Source: Carthagonibacter sp032251515 (GTDB lineage Bacteria > Gemmatimonadota > Gemmatimonadetes > Palauibacterales > Palauibacteraceae). From it: a stretch of 64,000 nucleotides of DNA. The notes below the pieces were generated by a model. The model was not told the DNA's origin. It saw nothing but the letters and a program-made list of their open reading frames with translations, and did no database searches. A program made the translations under genes and the position numbers. Each line of letters begins with the position of its first letter. Position 1 is the first letter of the stretch. Location of the stretch: assembly GCA_032251515.1 (NCBI GenBank), contig JAVVDU010000006.1:19073-83072 (forward strand), in the 5' to 3' direction. Of this stretch, positions 36,294 to 45,500 are shown in pieces.

Positions 36294-36778
36294 GCGGCGA
36301 GGGACGGCCCGGCGGTGCGGCCGACCGTCGGTCGCGCGGCGGCTCCGCGGGATTCGCGGTCCTCGCGGCGCTGATCGGGATCGCGGCGGGCACGGCCGGC
36401 TTCACCTTCGTGTACGGCCACGGTGGCTCGTACCTGCACGACGACCCGGCCGCCTGCGTGAACTGCCACATCATGGACCCGCAGTTCGACGGATGGCTGC
36501 GGGGCAGCCACCGGTCGGTCGCGACGTGCAACGACTGCCACACCCCGAAGCCGCTGGTGGCGAAGTACGTGACCAAGGCGCGGAACGGCTTCTGGCACTC
36601 GTTCCACTTCACGCGGGGCGACTTCGAGGAGCCGATCCGCATCAAGCCGTCCAACCGCGCGGTGACCCAGGCCCGCTGCCGCAGCTGCCATGGGGACGTC
36701 GTGGCGATGATGGAGCCGGCGGCGCTGGCGCCCGTCGACTGCCTGCGCTGCCACGCGACGGTCGGACACGCGGACTGA
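36290..36778 (+). CDS. nrfH: Cytochrome c nitrite reductase small subunit (NrfH)
   Basis: A 162-residue membrane tetraheme cytochrome c of the NapC/NirT family. One N-terminal helix (SAGFAVLAALIGIAAGTAGF) anchors it; four CxxCH motifs follow (CVNCH near residue 56, then CNDCH, CRSCH, CLRCH), exactly the NrfH count. NrfH carries electrons from menaquinol to NrfA. The upstream stretch DDPAACVNCHIMDPQFDGW is the usual quinol-proximal heme environment. GTG 36290 overlaps the porin stop by four bases. Menaquinone use fits the menH gene in this window. Confidence 0.92.
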   Translation: MSGEGRPGGAADRRSRGGSAGFAVLAALIGIAAGTAGFTFVYGHGGSYLHDDPAACVNCHIMDPQFDGWLRGSHRSVATCNDCHTPKPLVAKYVTKARNGFWHSFHFTRGDFEEPIRIKPSNRAVTQARCRSCHGDVVAMMEPAALAPVDCLRCHATVGHAD

Positions 36779-36836
36779 TGCGACGGAGCGGCCCGCGCGC
36801 GGCGCGCGGGACCGGGAACCTGGAGAGGACGACACG

Positions 36837-38273
36837 ATGAGCGACAAGCGCGCCCCATCCTTCCGGAACCTGACGCTGGTGGGCCTCGTGGCCGCCTTCG
36901 CGGCGGTCGCGGCCCTGGCCCTGCTTCTCAACATCTTCGAGCGCAAGCAGGAGGCCCGGACCCCCTTCTTCCAGGTCGCCGAGGTCACCGACACGACCGA
37001 GGACCCGGCCGTGTGGGGGCAGAACTTCCCGAAGCAGTACGAGCGCTACCTCCGCACGGCGGACCAGGTGCGGACGCGCTTCGGGGGCAGCGAGGCGGTG
37101 CCGCGAACGCCGACCGAGGCGGATCCGCGCTCGGTCGTCGCGCAGTCGAAGATCGAGGAGGACACGCGGCTGAAGACGATGTGGGCGGGCTACGCCTTCG
37201 CGCGGGACTTCCGCGAGGAGCGGGGGCATGCCTACATGCTCGAGGACCAGACGTTCACCGAGCGCCAGGCGGTGGGACAGCCCGGCACCTGCCTGAACTG
37301 CCACGCCTCCCTGGCCGTGGTCTACCGGCAGGTGGGAGACGGCGACATGACGCTCGGCTTCGAGCGCCTGAACGCGATGCCCTACGAGGAGGCGCGAAGG
37401 CACGCGGACCGGGCCATCGCCTGCGTGGACTGCCACGAGCCGGTGACGATGCGGCTTCGCGTCACGCGGCCGGCCTTCCTGGAGGGGATCCGGGCCTGGA
37501 AGGCGGCCGTCGAGGGGATCGAGGACTACGATCCGAACCGGGACGCCACGCGGCAGGAGATGCGCTCCTTCGTGTGCGGGCAGTGCCACGTGGAATACTA
37601 CTTCCGGGGCGAGGGGAAGCGTCTCACGTACCCGTGGACGAACGGGATGCGCGCCGACGACATCTACGAGTACTACCAGGAGATCGGGTTCAAGGACTGG
37701 ACGCACGCGATCACGGGCGCCCCGGTCCTCAAGGCCCAGCACCCGGAGTTCGAGATGTGGAACCAGGGCGTCCATGCCCGCGGCGGCGTCGCATGCGCGG
37801 ACTGCCACATGCCCTACCTGCGCAGCGGCGCGCAGAAGATCAGCGATCACCACGTCCGCAGCCCCCTGCTGTCGATCGACAACGCCTGCCGAACCTGCCA
37901 CCCGGTGGAATCGGAGGAGCTGAAGCAGCGGGCGGAGCGGATCCAGGTGAACACGGCCCGCCTGCGGGACCAGGCGCTCGATGCCCTCGTCGACCTGATC
38001 GAGGACATCGGCGCGGAGCGGGAGAACGGCCGGTCGGACGCGGGCTTCGAAGCGGCCGTGGAGATGCAGCGCCGCGCCCAGTTCTACATCGACTTCGTGG
38101 AGGCCGAGAACAGCATGGGCTTCCACGCCCCGCAGGAGGCGGCGCGCGTCCTGGGCGAGGCGATCAACTATGCCCGGCAGGGACAGGTGGCGCTCCACGC
38201 GCCGGACTTCTCGCCCCGCATCGTGCCCCGGCCCTCCGAGGACCGGTACTCGGTCGCAGCCGCCGGCGACTGA
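36837..38273 (+). CDS. nrfA: Cytochrome c nitrite reductase catalytic subunit (NrfA) with CxxCH at heme 1
   Basis: Pentaheme cytochrome c that reduces nitrite to ammonium in the periplasm; 478 residues. An N-terminal helix (LVGLVAAFAAVAALALLL) serves as signal or anchor. Five heme sites: CLNCH (152-156), CVDCH (196), CGQCH (247), CADCH (320), CRTCH (351). The catalytic site is normally CxxCK, but here it is CLNCH, so His replaces Lys as the axial ligand. The active-site Arg in REERGHAY, Tyr in CGQCHVEYYF and His in KAQHPEFEMW are all present, as are the calcium-site residues. Start ATG has GGAGAGGAC upstream. It ends 4 bases from the convergent rmuC stop. Confidence 0.95.
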   Translation: MSDKRAPSFRNLTLVGLVAAFAAVAALALLLNIFERKQEARTPFFQVAEVTDTTEDPAVWGQNFPKQYERYLRTADQVRTRFGGSEAVPRTPTEADPRSVVAQSKIEEDTRLKTMWAGYAFARDFREERGHAYMLEDQTFTERQAVGQPGTCLNCHASLAVVYRQVGDGDMTLGFERLNAMPYEEARRHADRAIACVDCHEPVTMRLRVTRPAFLEGIRAWKAAVEGIEDYDPNRDATRQEMRSFVCGQCHVEYYFRGEGKRLTYPWTNGMRADDIYEYYQEIGFKDWTHAITGAPVLKAQHPEFEMWNQGVHARGGVACADCHMPYLRSGAQKISDHHVRSPLLSIDNACRTCHPVESEELKQRAERIQVNTARLRDQALDALVDLIEDIGAERENGRSDAGFEAAVEMQRRAQFYIDFVEAENSMGFHAPQEAARVLGEAINYARQGQVALHAPDFSPRIVPRPSEDRYSVAAAGD

Positions 38274-38277
38274 GCGT

Positions 38278-39519
38278 TCAGCCCTCCCCGTCCGGCGGGG
38301 AGGGCTGCGAGGGCGAGCTGTCCAGGCGCGGCGGCTCGTCCACGTCGCCGCTTCCCAGCCCCAGGTCGCGGAACCGGCGGACCGCGGGCATCAGCCGCCG
38401 TTCGAGCGAGCCCGTGGCGGCGTTGTAGGCCTTCACGGAACGCTCGAGGTGTTTGCCGACATCGCCGTATAGAGATATGAACTTACCGATGCGCGAGAAG
38501 AGCTCGCTGCCCTCGGCGGCGATCTTCATCGCGTTGTCGGTGATCTCCTGCTGCTGCCACCCGAACGCCACGGCCTTGAGCAGCGCGTACAGGTTCACGG
38601 GCGAGCACACCAGCACCTTCCGCTCGGTGGCGTACTCGAACAGGTTCGCGTCCTCCTGGAACGCCGCCCCCAGGCAGGCCTCGTTGGGAACGAACATCAC
38701 CACGAACCCGGGTGTGGCCGCGAATTGCTCCCAGTAGGCCTTCTGGCTCAGCTCGCGCACGCGTGCCCGCAGAGCCTGCGCGTGCGCGGCGAGGTGGCGG
38801 CGGCGCGCATCGTCGTCTTCCGTCTCCATCGCCGAGAGGTAGGCGTCGAGCGGCACCTTCGCGTCCACGGGGAGGATGCCGCCGCCGGGCAGCCGCACGA
38901 TGAGGTCGGGCCGGCCGTCCCCGCCCTCGCCCGTCTGCTCGTCGAAGTCCACGTGGCGCTCCAGTCCCGCCATCTCCACCACGCGCCGCAGCTGGACCTC
39001 GCCCCAGCGGCCGCGGGCCGTGGGCGACTTCAGGGCGGCGCGCAGGTTCGTTGTGCTCTCGTGGAGCTGCCGGTGCGTCTCCTTCAGGTCGCGGAGCTGG
39101 GCCTGCATGGCGGAGTAGGCGCCCTCGCGCCGCTTCTCGAGCTCGCGGACGTGCTCGTCGAGGCTCCTGAGCTTTTCCTGCAGCGGCCCGATGAGCCCCT
39201 GCATTCCTTCCTTGGCCTGCGCCGTGTAGCTCTCCGCGTTGCGGCGCAGCGTCTGGCCGGCGAGCGCCTCGAACGCCTCGCGCAGGCGCCGCTCCGCTTC
39301 CTCGCTCCACGTCAGCTTGTCCGCGTCGGCGGCCCGGGCCTGGCGGAGCGCCGCGATCTCCTCCCGCAGCCCGGAGGCCTCCCGCTCGCGGGTTTCGGCC
39401 AGCGTCCGCAGCTCCGCCGCCGCTGCCGTACGGGCCCTCTGCCACCAGACGAGCCCGAACATCAGGCCGAGGAGAAAGGCGAGGCCGGCGACGAGCGCGA
39501 GGACGACGGGATCGATCAT
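38278..39519 (-). CDS. rmuC: DNA recombination protein RmuC homolog
   Basis: A 413-residue protein with an N-terminal membrane helix (VVLALVAGLAFLLGLMFGLVWW), a long coiled coil (about 30-150, rich in Glu/Arg/Leu, for example AAELRTLAETREREASGLRE) and the RmuC nuclease-like domain with PTARGRWGEVQLRRVVEMAGL and VDAKVPLDAYLSAM (about 155-330). RmuC limits inversions and affects recombination; its precise chemistry is unknown. ATG 39519 has a strong GGAAGAAGGAAG upstream. The last codons (encoding SPPDGEG) lie inside a long hairpin shared with the end of nrfA. Confidence 0.9.
   Translation of the reverse strand: MIDPVVLALVAGLAFLLGLMFGLVWWQRARTAAAAELRTLAETREREASGLREEIAALRQARAADADKLTWSEEAERRLREAFEALAGQTLRRNAESYTAQAKEGMQGLIGPLQEKLRSLDEHVRELEKRREGAYSAMQAQLRDLKETHRQLHESTTNLRAALKSPTARGRWGEVQLRRVVEMAGLERHVDFDEQTGEGGDGRPDLIVRLPGGGILPVDAKVPLDAYLSAMETEDDDARRRHLAAHAQALRARVRELSQKAYWEQFAATPGFVVMFVPNEACLGAAFQEDANLFEYATERKVLVCSPVNLYALLKAVAFGWQQQEITDNAMKIAAEGSELFSRIGKFISLYGDVGKHLERSVKAYNAATGSLERRLMPAVRRFRDLGLGSGDVDEPPRLDSSPSQPSPPDGEG
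38279..38307. terminator. Bidirectional hairpin between nrfA and rmuC
   Basis: Perfect 11-bp stem (38279-38289 with 38297-38307) around a 7-base loop. It starts 5 bases after nrfA and forms the last codons of rmuC on the opposite strand, so it can act on both transcripts. No T-run follows on either side. Confidence 0.6.
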
Positions 39520-39691
39520 GTGCCTTCCTTCTTCCTGTCTGACGGGTGGAGGTCCAGGGGCGGCACGGGGCACGGCCCGCCTTTCCGAAACCTACCGTCC
39601 CCCACCGACGGAGGACACCGACCCGCGGCCCGGCTCCGGGGTAGGGAACGGGACGCACGAGATCCGGCCCCCGTCCGCGGGAGACCGCCCG

Positions 39692-40915
39692 ATGCACATC
39701 TTCGGCACGCACGACGCGAACACGCTCGCCCAGCTCGAGGACGTCGCCCGCGGCGCGGTGCGGGTCGCCCTGATGGCCGACGGACACCTCGGCTTCGTGA
39801 TGCCGATCGGCGGCGTGGCGGCGTACGACGACCGGGTGTCGGTCGTCGGCGTGGGATTCGACATCGCGTGCGGGAACGCCGCGATCCGTACCGACCTGGC
39901 CCTCGCCGACCTCGGGCCGCAGGGTGCGGAGCGAGAGCGCACCCTGCAGGGCCTCGCGGACGAGATCGCCGCCACGATCAGCTTCGGGCTCGGGCGCACG
40001 AACCGATCCGACGATGCCCCCGTCGATCACCCGCTGTTCGACGACCCGGCCTGGGAGGCCGTGCCCGCGCCCTTCCGGGAGAAACTGCGCGACCGGGCCC
40101 GGGCCCAGCTGGGGACCGTCGGGAGCGGCAACCACTACGTCGACGTGTTCGCGGACGAACGAGACGCGGTCTGGGTCGGGGTCCACTTCGGCAGCCGCGG
40201 CTTCGGGCACGCCGTGGCATCCGGCTTCCTGGCCCTCGGGCAGGACCGGCCCTGGGGAACGCGGGTCCCGGAGGCCGAGGTGGTGCTGCCGCTCGATGCG
40301 CCGCTCGGGCAGGACTACTGGGCCCTGATGACGCTCGCCGGGCGATACGCGTACGCGGGGCGGGAGTGGGTCGCCCGGAAGGTGGTCGGGCTGCTGGGCG
40401 CGCGCGAGCGGGAGCTCGTGCACAACCACCACAACTTCGCGTGGCGTGAGACGCACGACGGCCGCGAGTGGATCGTGGTGCGCAAGGGCGCCACGCCGGC
40501 GTTTCCCGGGCAGGAGGGCTTCGTGGGCGGCTCGATGGGCGACGACGCGGTGATCCTCCGCGGCGCCGCGCCGGACGAAGGCAGCGAGGCGGCCGGGCTG
40601 CAGCGGCGGTCCCTGTTCTCCACGGTGCACGGGGCGGGCCGCGTGATGAGCCGCACGGCGGCGCGCGGCAAGGTGCGCCGCCGCACCGGCGAGGTGGTCC
40701 GCCCGGGCCGGGTCACGCCGGAGATGATGCAGGACTGGGTGCGCCGGAAGGGGGTCGTGCTGCGGGGCGGCGGACTGGACGAGAGCCCGCACGTGTATCG
40801 CCGCCTGCCGGACGTGCTCGCCGCGCAGGGACCGACCATCGAGGTCCTGCACGTCCTGCGGCCGCTCGTCGTGGTCATGGCGGGGCCCGACGTCTGGGAC
40901 CCCTACCGCGACTGA
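39692..40915 (+). CDS. rtcB: RtcB-family RNA ligase
   Basis: A 407-residue GTP-dependent RNA ligase that joins 2',3'-cyclic phosphate or 3'-phosphate ends to 5'-OH. Conserved metal-binding and guanylylation blocks are GVGFDIACGN with Asp57 and Cys60, GTVGSGNHYVDVF, HFGSRGFGHAVAS, NHHNFAW, and the late HGAGRVMSR containing the nucleophilic His region. All family motifs are present, so the enzyme is likely active in RNA repair or splicing. No archease gene is nearby. ATG 39692 gives the full N-terminal domain; the upstream GGGAGACCGCCC is a weak ribosome-binding site. A hairpin follows the stop. Confidence 0.9.
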   Translation: MHIFGTHDANTLAQLEDVARGAVRVALMADGHLGFVMPIGGVAAYDDRVSVVGVGFDIACGNAAIRTDLALADLGPQGAERERTLQGLADEIAATISFGLGRTNRSDDAPVDHPLFDDPAWEAVPAPFREKLRDRARAQLGTVGSGNHYVDVFADERDAVWVGVHFGSRGFGHAVASGFLALGQDRPWGTRVPEAEVVLPLDAPLGQDYWALMTLAGRYAYAGREWVARKVVGLLGARERELVHNHHNFAWRETHDGREWIVVRKGATPAFPGQEGFVGGSMGDDAVILRGAAPDEGSEAAGLQRRSLFSTVHGAGRVMSRTAARGKVRRRTGEVVRPGRVTPEMMQDWVRRKGVVLRGGGLDESPHVYRRLPDVLAAQGPTIEVLHVLRPLVVVMAGPDVWDPYRD

Positions 40916-40933
40916 GCCGGCCGCGGGGCCGGC
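40916..40933 (+). terminator. Hairpin just after rtcB
   Basis: A 7-bp stem (40916-40922 with 40927-40933) with a 4-base loop begins at the base after the rtcB stop. A pyrimidine-rich run of C and T follows. Confidence 0.45.
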
Positions 40934-40943
40934 GTCCCCTCCC

Positions 40944-41001
40944 CCCGGGCCGCGCGCCCCGTCACGCCTCCGCCCGGGCCGCGCGCCCCGTCACGCCTCC
41001 G
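40944..41001 (-). repeat. 29-bp tandem duplication covering an MFS stop codon
   Basis: Two exact 29-base copies (40944-40972 and 40973-41001), immediately adjacent. The unit covers the TGA and last two codons of the minus-strand MFS gene, so an identical Glu-Ala-stop stretch recurs just downstream. Confidence 0.9.
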
Positions 41002-42319
41002 CCGCCCGCGTGCGGGCCACGGTGATCGTCTCCAGGCCGTGGGCCCGGGGCCCCGTCTCCTCGCGGCGCAGCATCCAGGAGAAAAAGAAGCCGAGGAAGC
41101 CGAGCACCGAGAAGATCCACATCCCCGGCGCGTAGCCGCCCGGGTTCGCGGGTCCGGCGCCCGCGAGGTCGTTCGCCCAGCCGATCGCCACGTTGAACCC
41201 GAACAGGCCGATGTTCTGGACCATCGTCATCAGCCCGTAGGCGGTTCCGAGACGCGCCTCGCGGACGAGGTAGGCGACCGACGGCCACATCACCGCGGGG
41301 ACGAGCGAGAAGGCGACGCCCATGGTGGCCATGGGGGCCCACAGCGGAAGCTCGGTGTAGGCCATCACCAGGTAGACGGGGACGAGCAGCAGGGAGCCCC
41401 CCATCATGAACAGCGAGCGCCGCCCCACGCGGTCCACCCAGAGGCCGAACAGGGGCGTGAAGATCATCGAGAACAGCGTGATGATGCTGGACAGGAAGCC
41501 GGCGTGCTCGCGGCTCGCCCCGTGCGCGTCCTGGAAGTACTTGATGGCGAACGTCTGGAACGGGAAGATGGCCGAGTAGAAGGTCACGCACAGGAGCACG
41601 ACCCACAGGTAGGAGCGCGGGAAGGCGAACAGCTCGGACCACTGCACCCGGTCCGTGTCACCGGCCTCGCCGAGGTCGTAGCGCCGCTCCGCCCGGTTCT
41701 CGAGAACCCAGTACATCAGCGCGCCCAGCACGCAGAACGTGGCGAAGCCGACCGCCAGGAGCAGCGGGGCCTGCCAGTCGTCGTACGCCGGGCGCGCCCA
41801 GGTGGGGGAGTTCAGCGCCAGGTACGAACCGAGGCGCGCGATCGTCAGGTTCACGCCGAACGCGAAGCTCAGCTCGCGTCCCTTGAACCAGCGGGCGATC
41901 CCCACGGTCACCGACACGATCAGGGACTCGGCGCCCAGCCCGAACACCAGGCGGCCCGCGGCCATGACGAGGAACCGGTCGGTGGCGGCCGTGACCATCG
42001 CGCCCAGGAAGCAGAGCGCTCCGAACAGGACGGTGGCGCGCTTCACGCCGATCCGGTCGATGATGATCCCGCCCACCAGCACCATCAGCACGTTGGGCAG
42101 GCTGTAGATCGCGTTCAGCGTGCCGATGTTCCGGTCCGAGAACCCGAGCTGGTCGCGCAGCAGGTCGGCGACCGGGCTGATCGCGTCGTACGCGTAGTAG
42201 TTCCCGAACATCGCCAGGCTGATCACGACGAGGACCACCCAGCGGAACACGGCGGGTGGACGCGAGGGCGCCAGGGATACGGTGGCGCCGGCGGGACCGT
42301 CGGTCGGGTCGTGGCTCAT
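40991..42319 (-). CDS. Major facilitator superfamily transporter
   Basis: A 442-residue protein with about twelve hydrophobic segments. The first half has LNAIYSLPNVLMVLVGGIII and then the MFS loop DRIGVKRATVL between helices 2 and 3, a matching second-half loop VDRVGRRSLFMMG, and the helix-rich GFNVAIGW near the end. Resemblance is to proton-coupled sugar, oligopeptide or organic acid carriers, but the substrate cannot be read. ATG 42319 is chosen from the hydrophobic onset; the region upstream shows no good ribosome-binding site. The 3' end carries the 29-bp duplication. Confidence 0.83.
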   Translation of the reverse strand: MSHDPTDGPAGATVSLAPSRPPAVFRWVVLVVISLAMFGNYYAYDAISPVADLLRDQLGFSDRNIGTLNAIYSLPNVLMVLVGGIIIDRIGVKRATVLFGALCFLGAMVTAATDRFLVMAAGRLVFGLGAESLIVSVTVGIARWFKGRELSFAFGVNLTIARLGSYLALNSPTWARPAYDDWQAPLLLAVGFATFCVLGALMYWVLENRAERRYDLGEAGDTDRVQWSELFAFPRSYLWVVLLCVTFYSAIFPFQTFAIKYFQDAHGASREHAGFLSSIITLFSMIFTPLFGLWVDRVGRRSLFMMGGSLLLVPVYLVMAYTELPLWAPMATMGVAFSLVPAVMWPSVAYLVREARLGTAYGLMTMVQNIGLFGFNVAIGWANDLAGAGPANPGGYAPGMWIFSVLGFLGFFFSWMLRREETGPRAHGLETITVARTRAAEA

Positions 42320-42536
42320 GGCTCGGGACGGATCGGAGGATCGGGCGCCGCGCGCGGCGGGGCGGACGCCGGGCAGAGTAGGCCGGCGGACGCGGTCCGG
42401 CCAGAGCCGGAAGGCCGGCGGCGCCCCCGCGGGTGCCGCCGGCGGGCCGGCCGGCGTATGTTGCGCGGGCGCGGCCCGGATGTCCGGCCGCGCGGCCCGT
42501 GAAGCCCGCGCATCCATCTCGTCCCGGCACGAACGC

Positions 42537-45500
42537 ATGCGGATCCTGCACTTCTACCGCACCCCCGCTCTCGCCGAGCCGGCCCGGCGGTCGCTGCTCG
42601 CTCGCGCCCGGGACGAGGCCGTCCCGGGCCTGCTGGACCTCGCCACGGAGCACTGTTTCCACGTGGGCGTGGCGGCGCCGCCCGGTCCGGCGGGGCTGGA
42701 GGTCCTTCACTGGCTGCTGGCCGAGACGTTCGAGCCTGCGGCCTTCGGCCCTCGCAGCTTCCTCGCGGAGCCGGCGCCCGGCCCGGAGACGCTCGGCCCG
42801 GCGCGGGAGATCGTCGAGGTCGGCCCGCGGCTCGCCTTCACCACCGCGTGGTCGACGAACGCCGTGGCCGTGTGTCACGCCTGCGGTCTGCCGGAGGTGC
42901 GGCGCATCGAGCGCTCCCGGCGCTACCGCCTGCTGCTGCGCGGGCCGCTGTCGCCGGCGGAGCGCTCCGCCTTCCTGGCCCTCGTGCACGACCGGATGAC
43001 GGAATGCCCGTATGCGGGCCCGCTGACGAGCTTCGCGCCGGATGCCCGTCCGGCGCCCGTGCGGCGGATCCCGCTCCGTTCCGGGGGGCGGGAGGAGCTG
43101 GAGCGGGTGAACCGGGAGCTGGGCCTGGCGTTCGACGAGCGCGACCTGGCCTACTACCTGGAGCTGTTCCGCGACCGGCTGCGCCGGGATCCCACCGACG
43201 TGGAGCTGTTCGACGTGGCGCAGTCGAACAGCGAGCACTCGCGGCACTGGTTCTTCAAGGGCCGGCTGGTGGTGGACGGCGAGGAGCGCCCCCGGTCCCT
43301 GATGGAGGTCCTGCGCGCCCCCCTCGAGGCGGACCCCCGCAACAGCGTGATCGCGTTCCGGGACAACTCGAGCGCCATCCGGGGCTTCCGGGTGCCGACG
43401 GTCCTGCCGCGAGCGCCCGGCGCGCCGTCGCCCTTCGTGGCGGACGAACCGCTGTACCACCTCCTGTTCACGGCCGAGACGCACAACTTCCCCAGCGGAG
43501 TCGCCCCGTTCCCGGGCGCGGAGACGGGGGCGGGAGGGCGGATTCGCGACGTCCACGCCACGGGCCGGGGCAGCCTGGTGGTGGCCGGCACGGCGGGGTA
43601 CGCGGTGGGCGACCTCCGGATTCCCGGCGCGCTGCGGCCGTGGGAAGACGAGACGGCGCGTCGCCCCGAGAACCTCGCACCCCCGCTCGAGATCCTCCTC
43701 CGCGCCTCCGACGGAGCGTCCGACTACGGGAACAAGTTCGGCGAGCCGCTCGTCCAGGGGTTCGCCCGCGGCTTCGCCCAGCGCCTGCCCGACGGCGAGC
43801 GCCGGGCGTGGCTGAAGCCGATCATGTTCAGCGGTGGCATCGGGCAGATCGACGCCCGGCACGTCGAGAAGGGCCGGCCCGAGCCGGGGATGGCGGTGGT
43901 GAAGATCGGCGGCCCGGCCTACCGGATCGGCCTCGGGGGCGGCGCCGCGTCCAGCATGGTGCAGGGCGAGAACCTGGCGGAGCTCGACTTCCACGCCGTG
44001 CAACGCGGCGACGCGGAGATGGAGCAGAAGGTGAACCGCGTGCTGCGCGCCTGCGTCGAGCTCGGCGAGGCGAATCCGATCGTGTCGATCCACGACCAGG
44101 GCGCCGGCGGGAACTGCAACGTCCTGAAGGAGATCGTGGATCCCGAGGGCGCGGTGATCGAGGTCCGGGCGATCCCGGTCGGCGACGAGACGCTCAGCGT
44201 GCTGGAGATCTGGGGCGCCGAGTACCAGGAGAACGACGCCCTCCTGCTGCGGCCGGAGGACGAGGCGCGGTTCGACGCCCTGTGTGCGCGCGAAAAGGTG
44301 CCGTGGGCCGTGGTGGGGCGGGTCACGGGAGACGGCCGGATCGTCCTGCACGACGCGGCCGATGGGTCCCGGCCGGTGGACCTGGCGCTGCAGGACGTGC
44401 TGGGCGACATGCCGGCCAAGCGGTTCGAGCTGACGCGCCGGACGCCGCGACGGAAGCCGCTCCGCCTTCCCGCGGGTCTCGGCGTGGACGAGGCCCTGGA
44501 CCGCGTGCTGCGCCTCGTGTCGGTCGGCTCGAAGCGCTTCCTCACGACCAAGGTCGACCGGAGCGTGACCGGCCTGGTGGCCCGCCAGCAGACGGCCGGC
44601 CCGCTCCAGCTCACGGTGGCCGACGTGGCGGTCATCGCCCAGGGCCACTTCGGGGTGACGGGCGGGGCCACCGCGATCGGCGAGCAACCCTTGAAGTCGC
44701 TTCTGGACCCGGCGGCGATGGCCCGCCTGTGCGTGGGCGAGGCCCTCACGAACCTCGTGTGGGCGCCGATCACGGACCTGCGTGACGTGAAGTGCTCGGG
44801 AAACTGGATGTGGGCCGCCAAGCTGCCGGGCGAAGGCGCGGCCCTGGCCGACGCGGTGGACGCGCTCGCCGGGTCGCTCGCGGCGCTCGGGATCGCGATC
44901 GACGGAGGCAAGGACTCCCTGTCCATGGCGGCGCTGGCTCCCGGGCCGGACGGGGCGCCCGAAACCGTGAAGTCCCCCGGGACGCTGGTGCTGAGCGCCT
45001 ACGCGCCCTGCCCGGACATCACCCGCACCGTGACCCCCGACCTCGCGCGGCCCGGCCGGGGCCGCCTCCTGTTCGTCGACCTCGCGCGGGGCGCCCACCG
45101 GCTCGGCGGCTCGGCGCTCGCGCAGTGCTTCGGCCAGGTGGGCGACGAAGTGCCCGACCTGGAGGACCCGGACCTCGTGGCCCGGGCCTTCGGCGTCGTG
45201 CAGGGTCTCATCCGCGAGGATCGCGTGGCGGCGGGCCACGACCGGAGCGACGGCGGCCTGGTGGTGACGCTGCTGGAGATGGCGTTCGCCGGAAACGTCG
45301 GCGTCGCGGTCGACCTGCCCGACGATCCGGACGACGCGCTGCCGGCGCTGTTCGCCGAGGAGCTGGGACTCGTGCTGGAGGTCGACGAGGCGGACCTGGA
45401 CGTCGCGCTGGCCGCCTTCGCGGACGCCGAGGTGCCCTGCCTCGAGATCGGCCGGGTGACCGAGGACCCCGGCGTGTCGATCCGCCTGTCAGGCGAAGCT

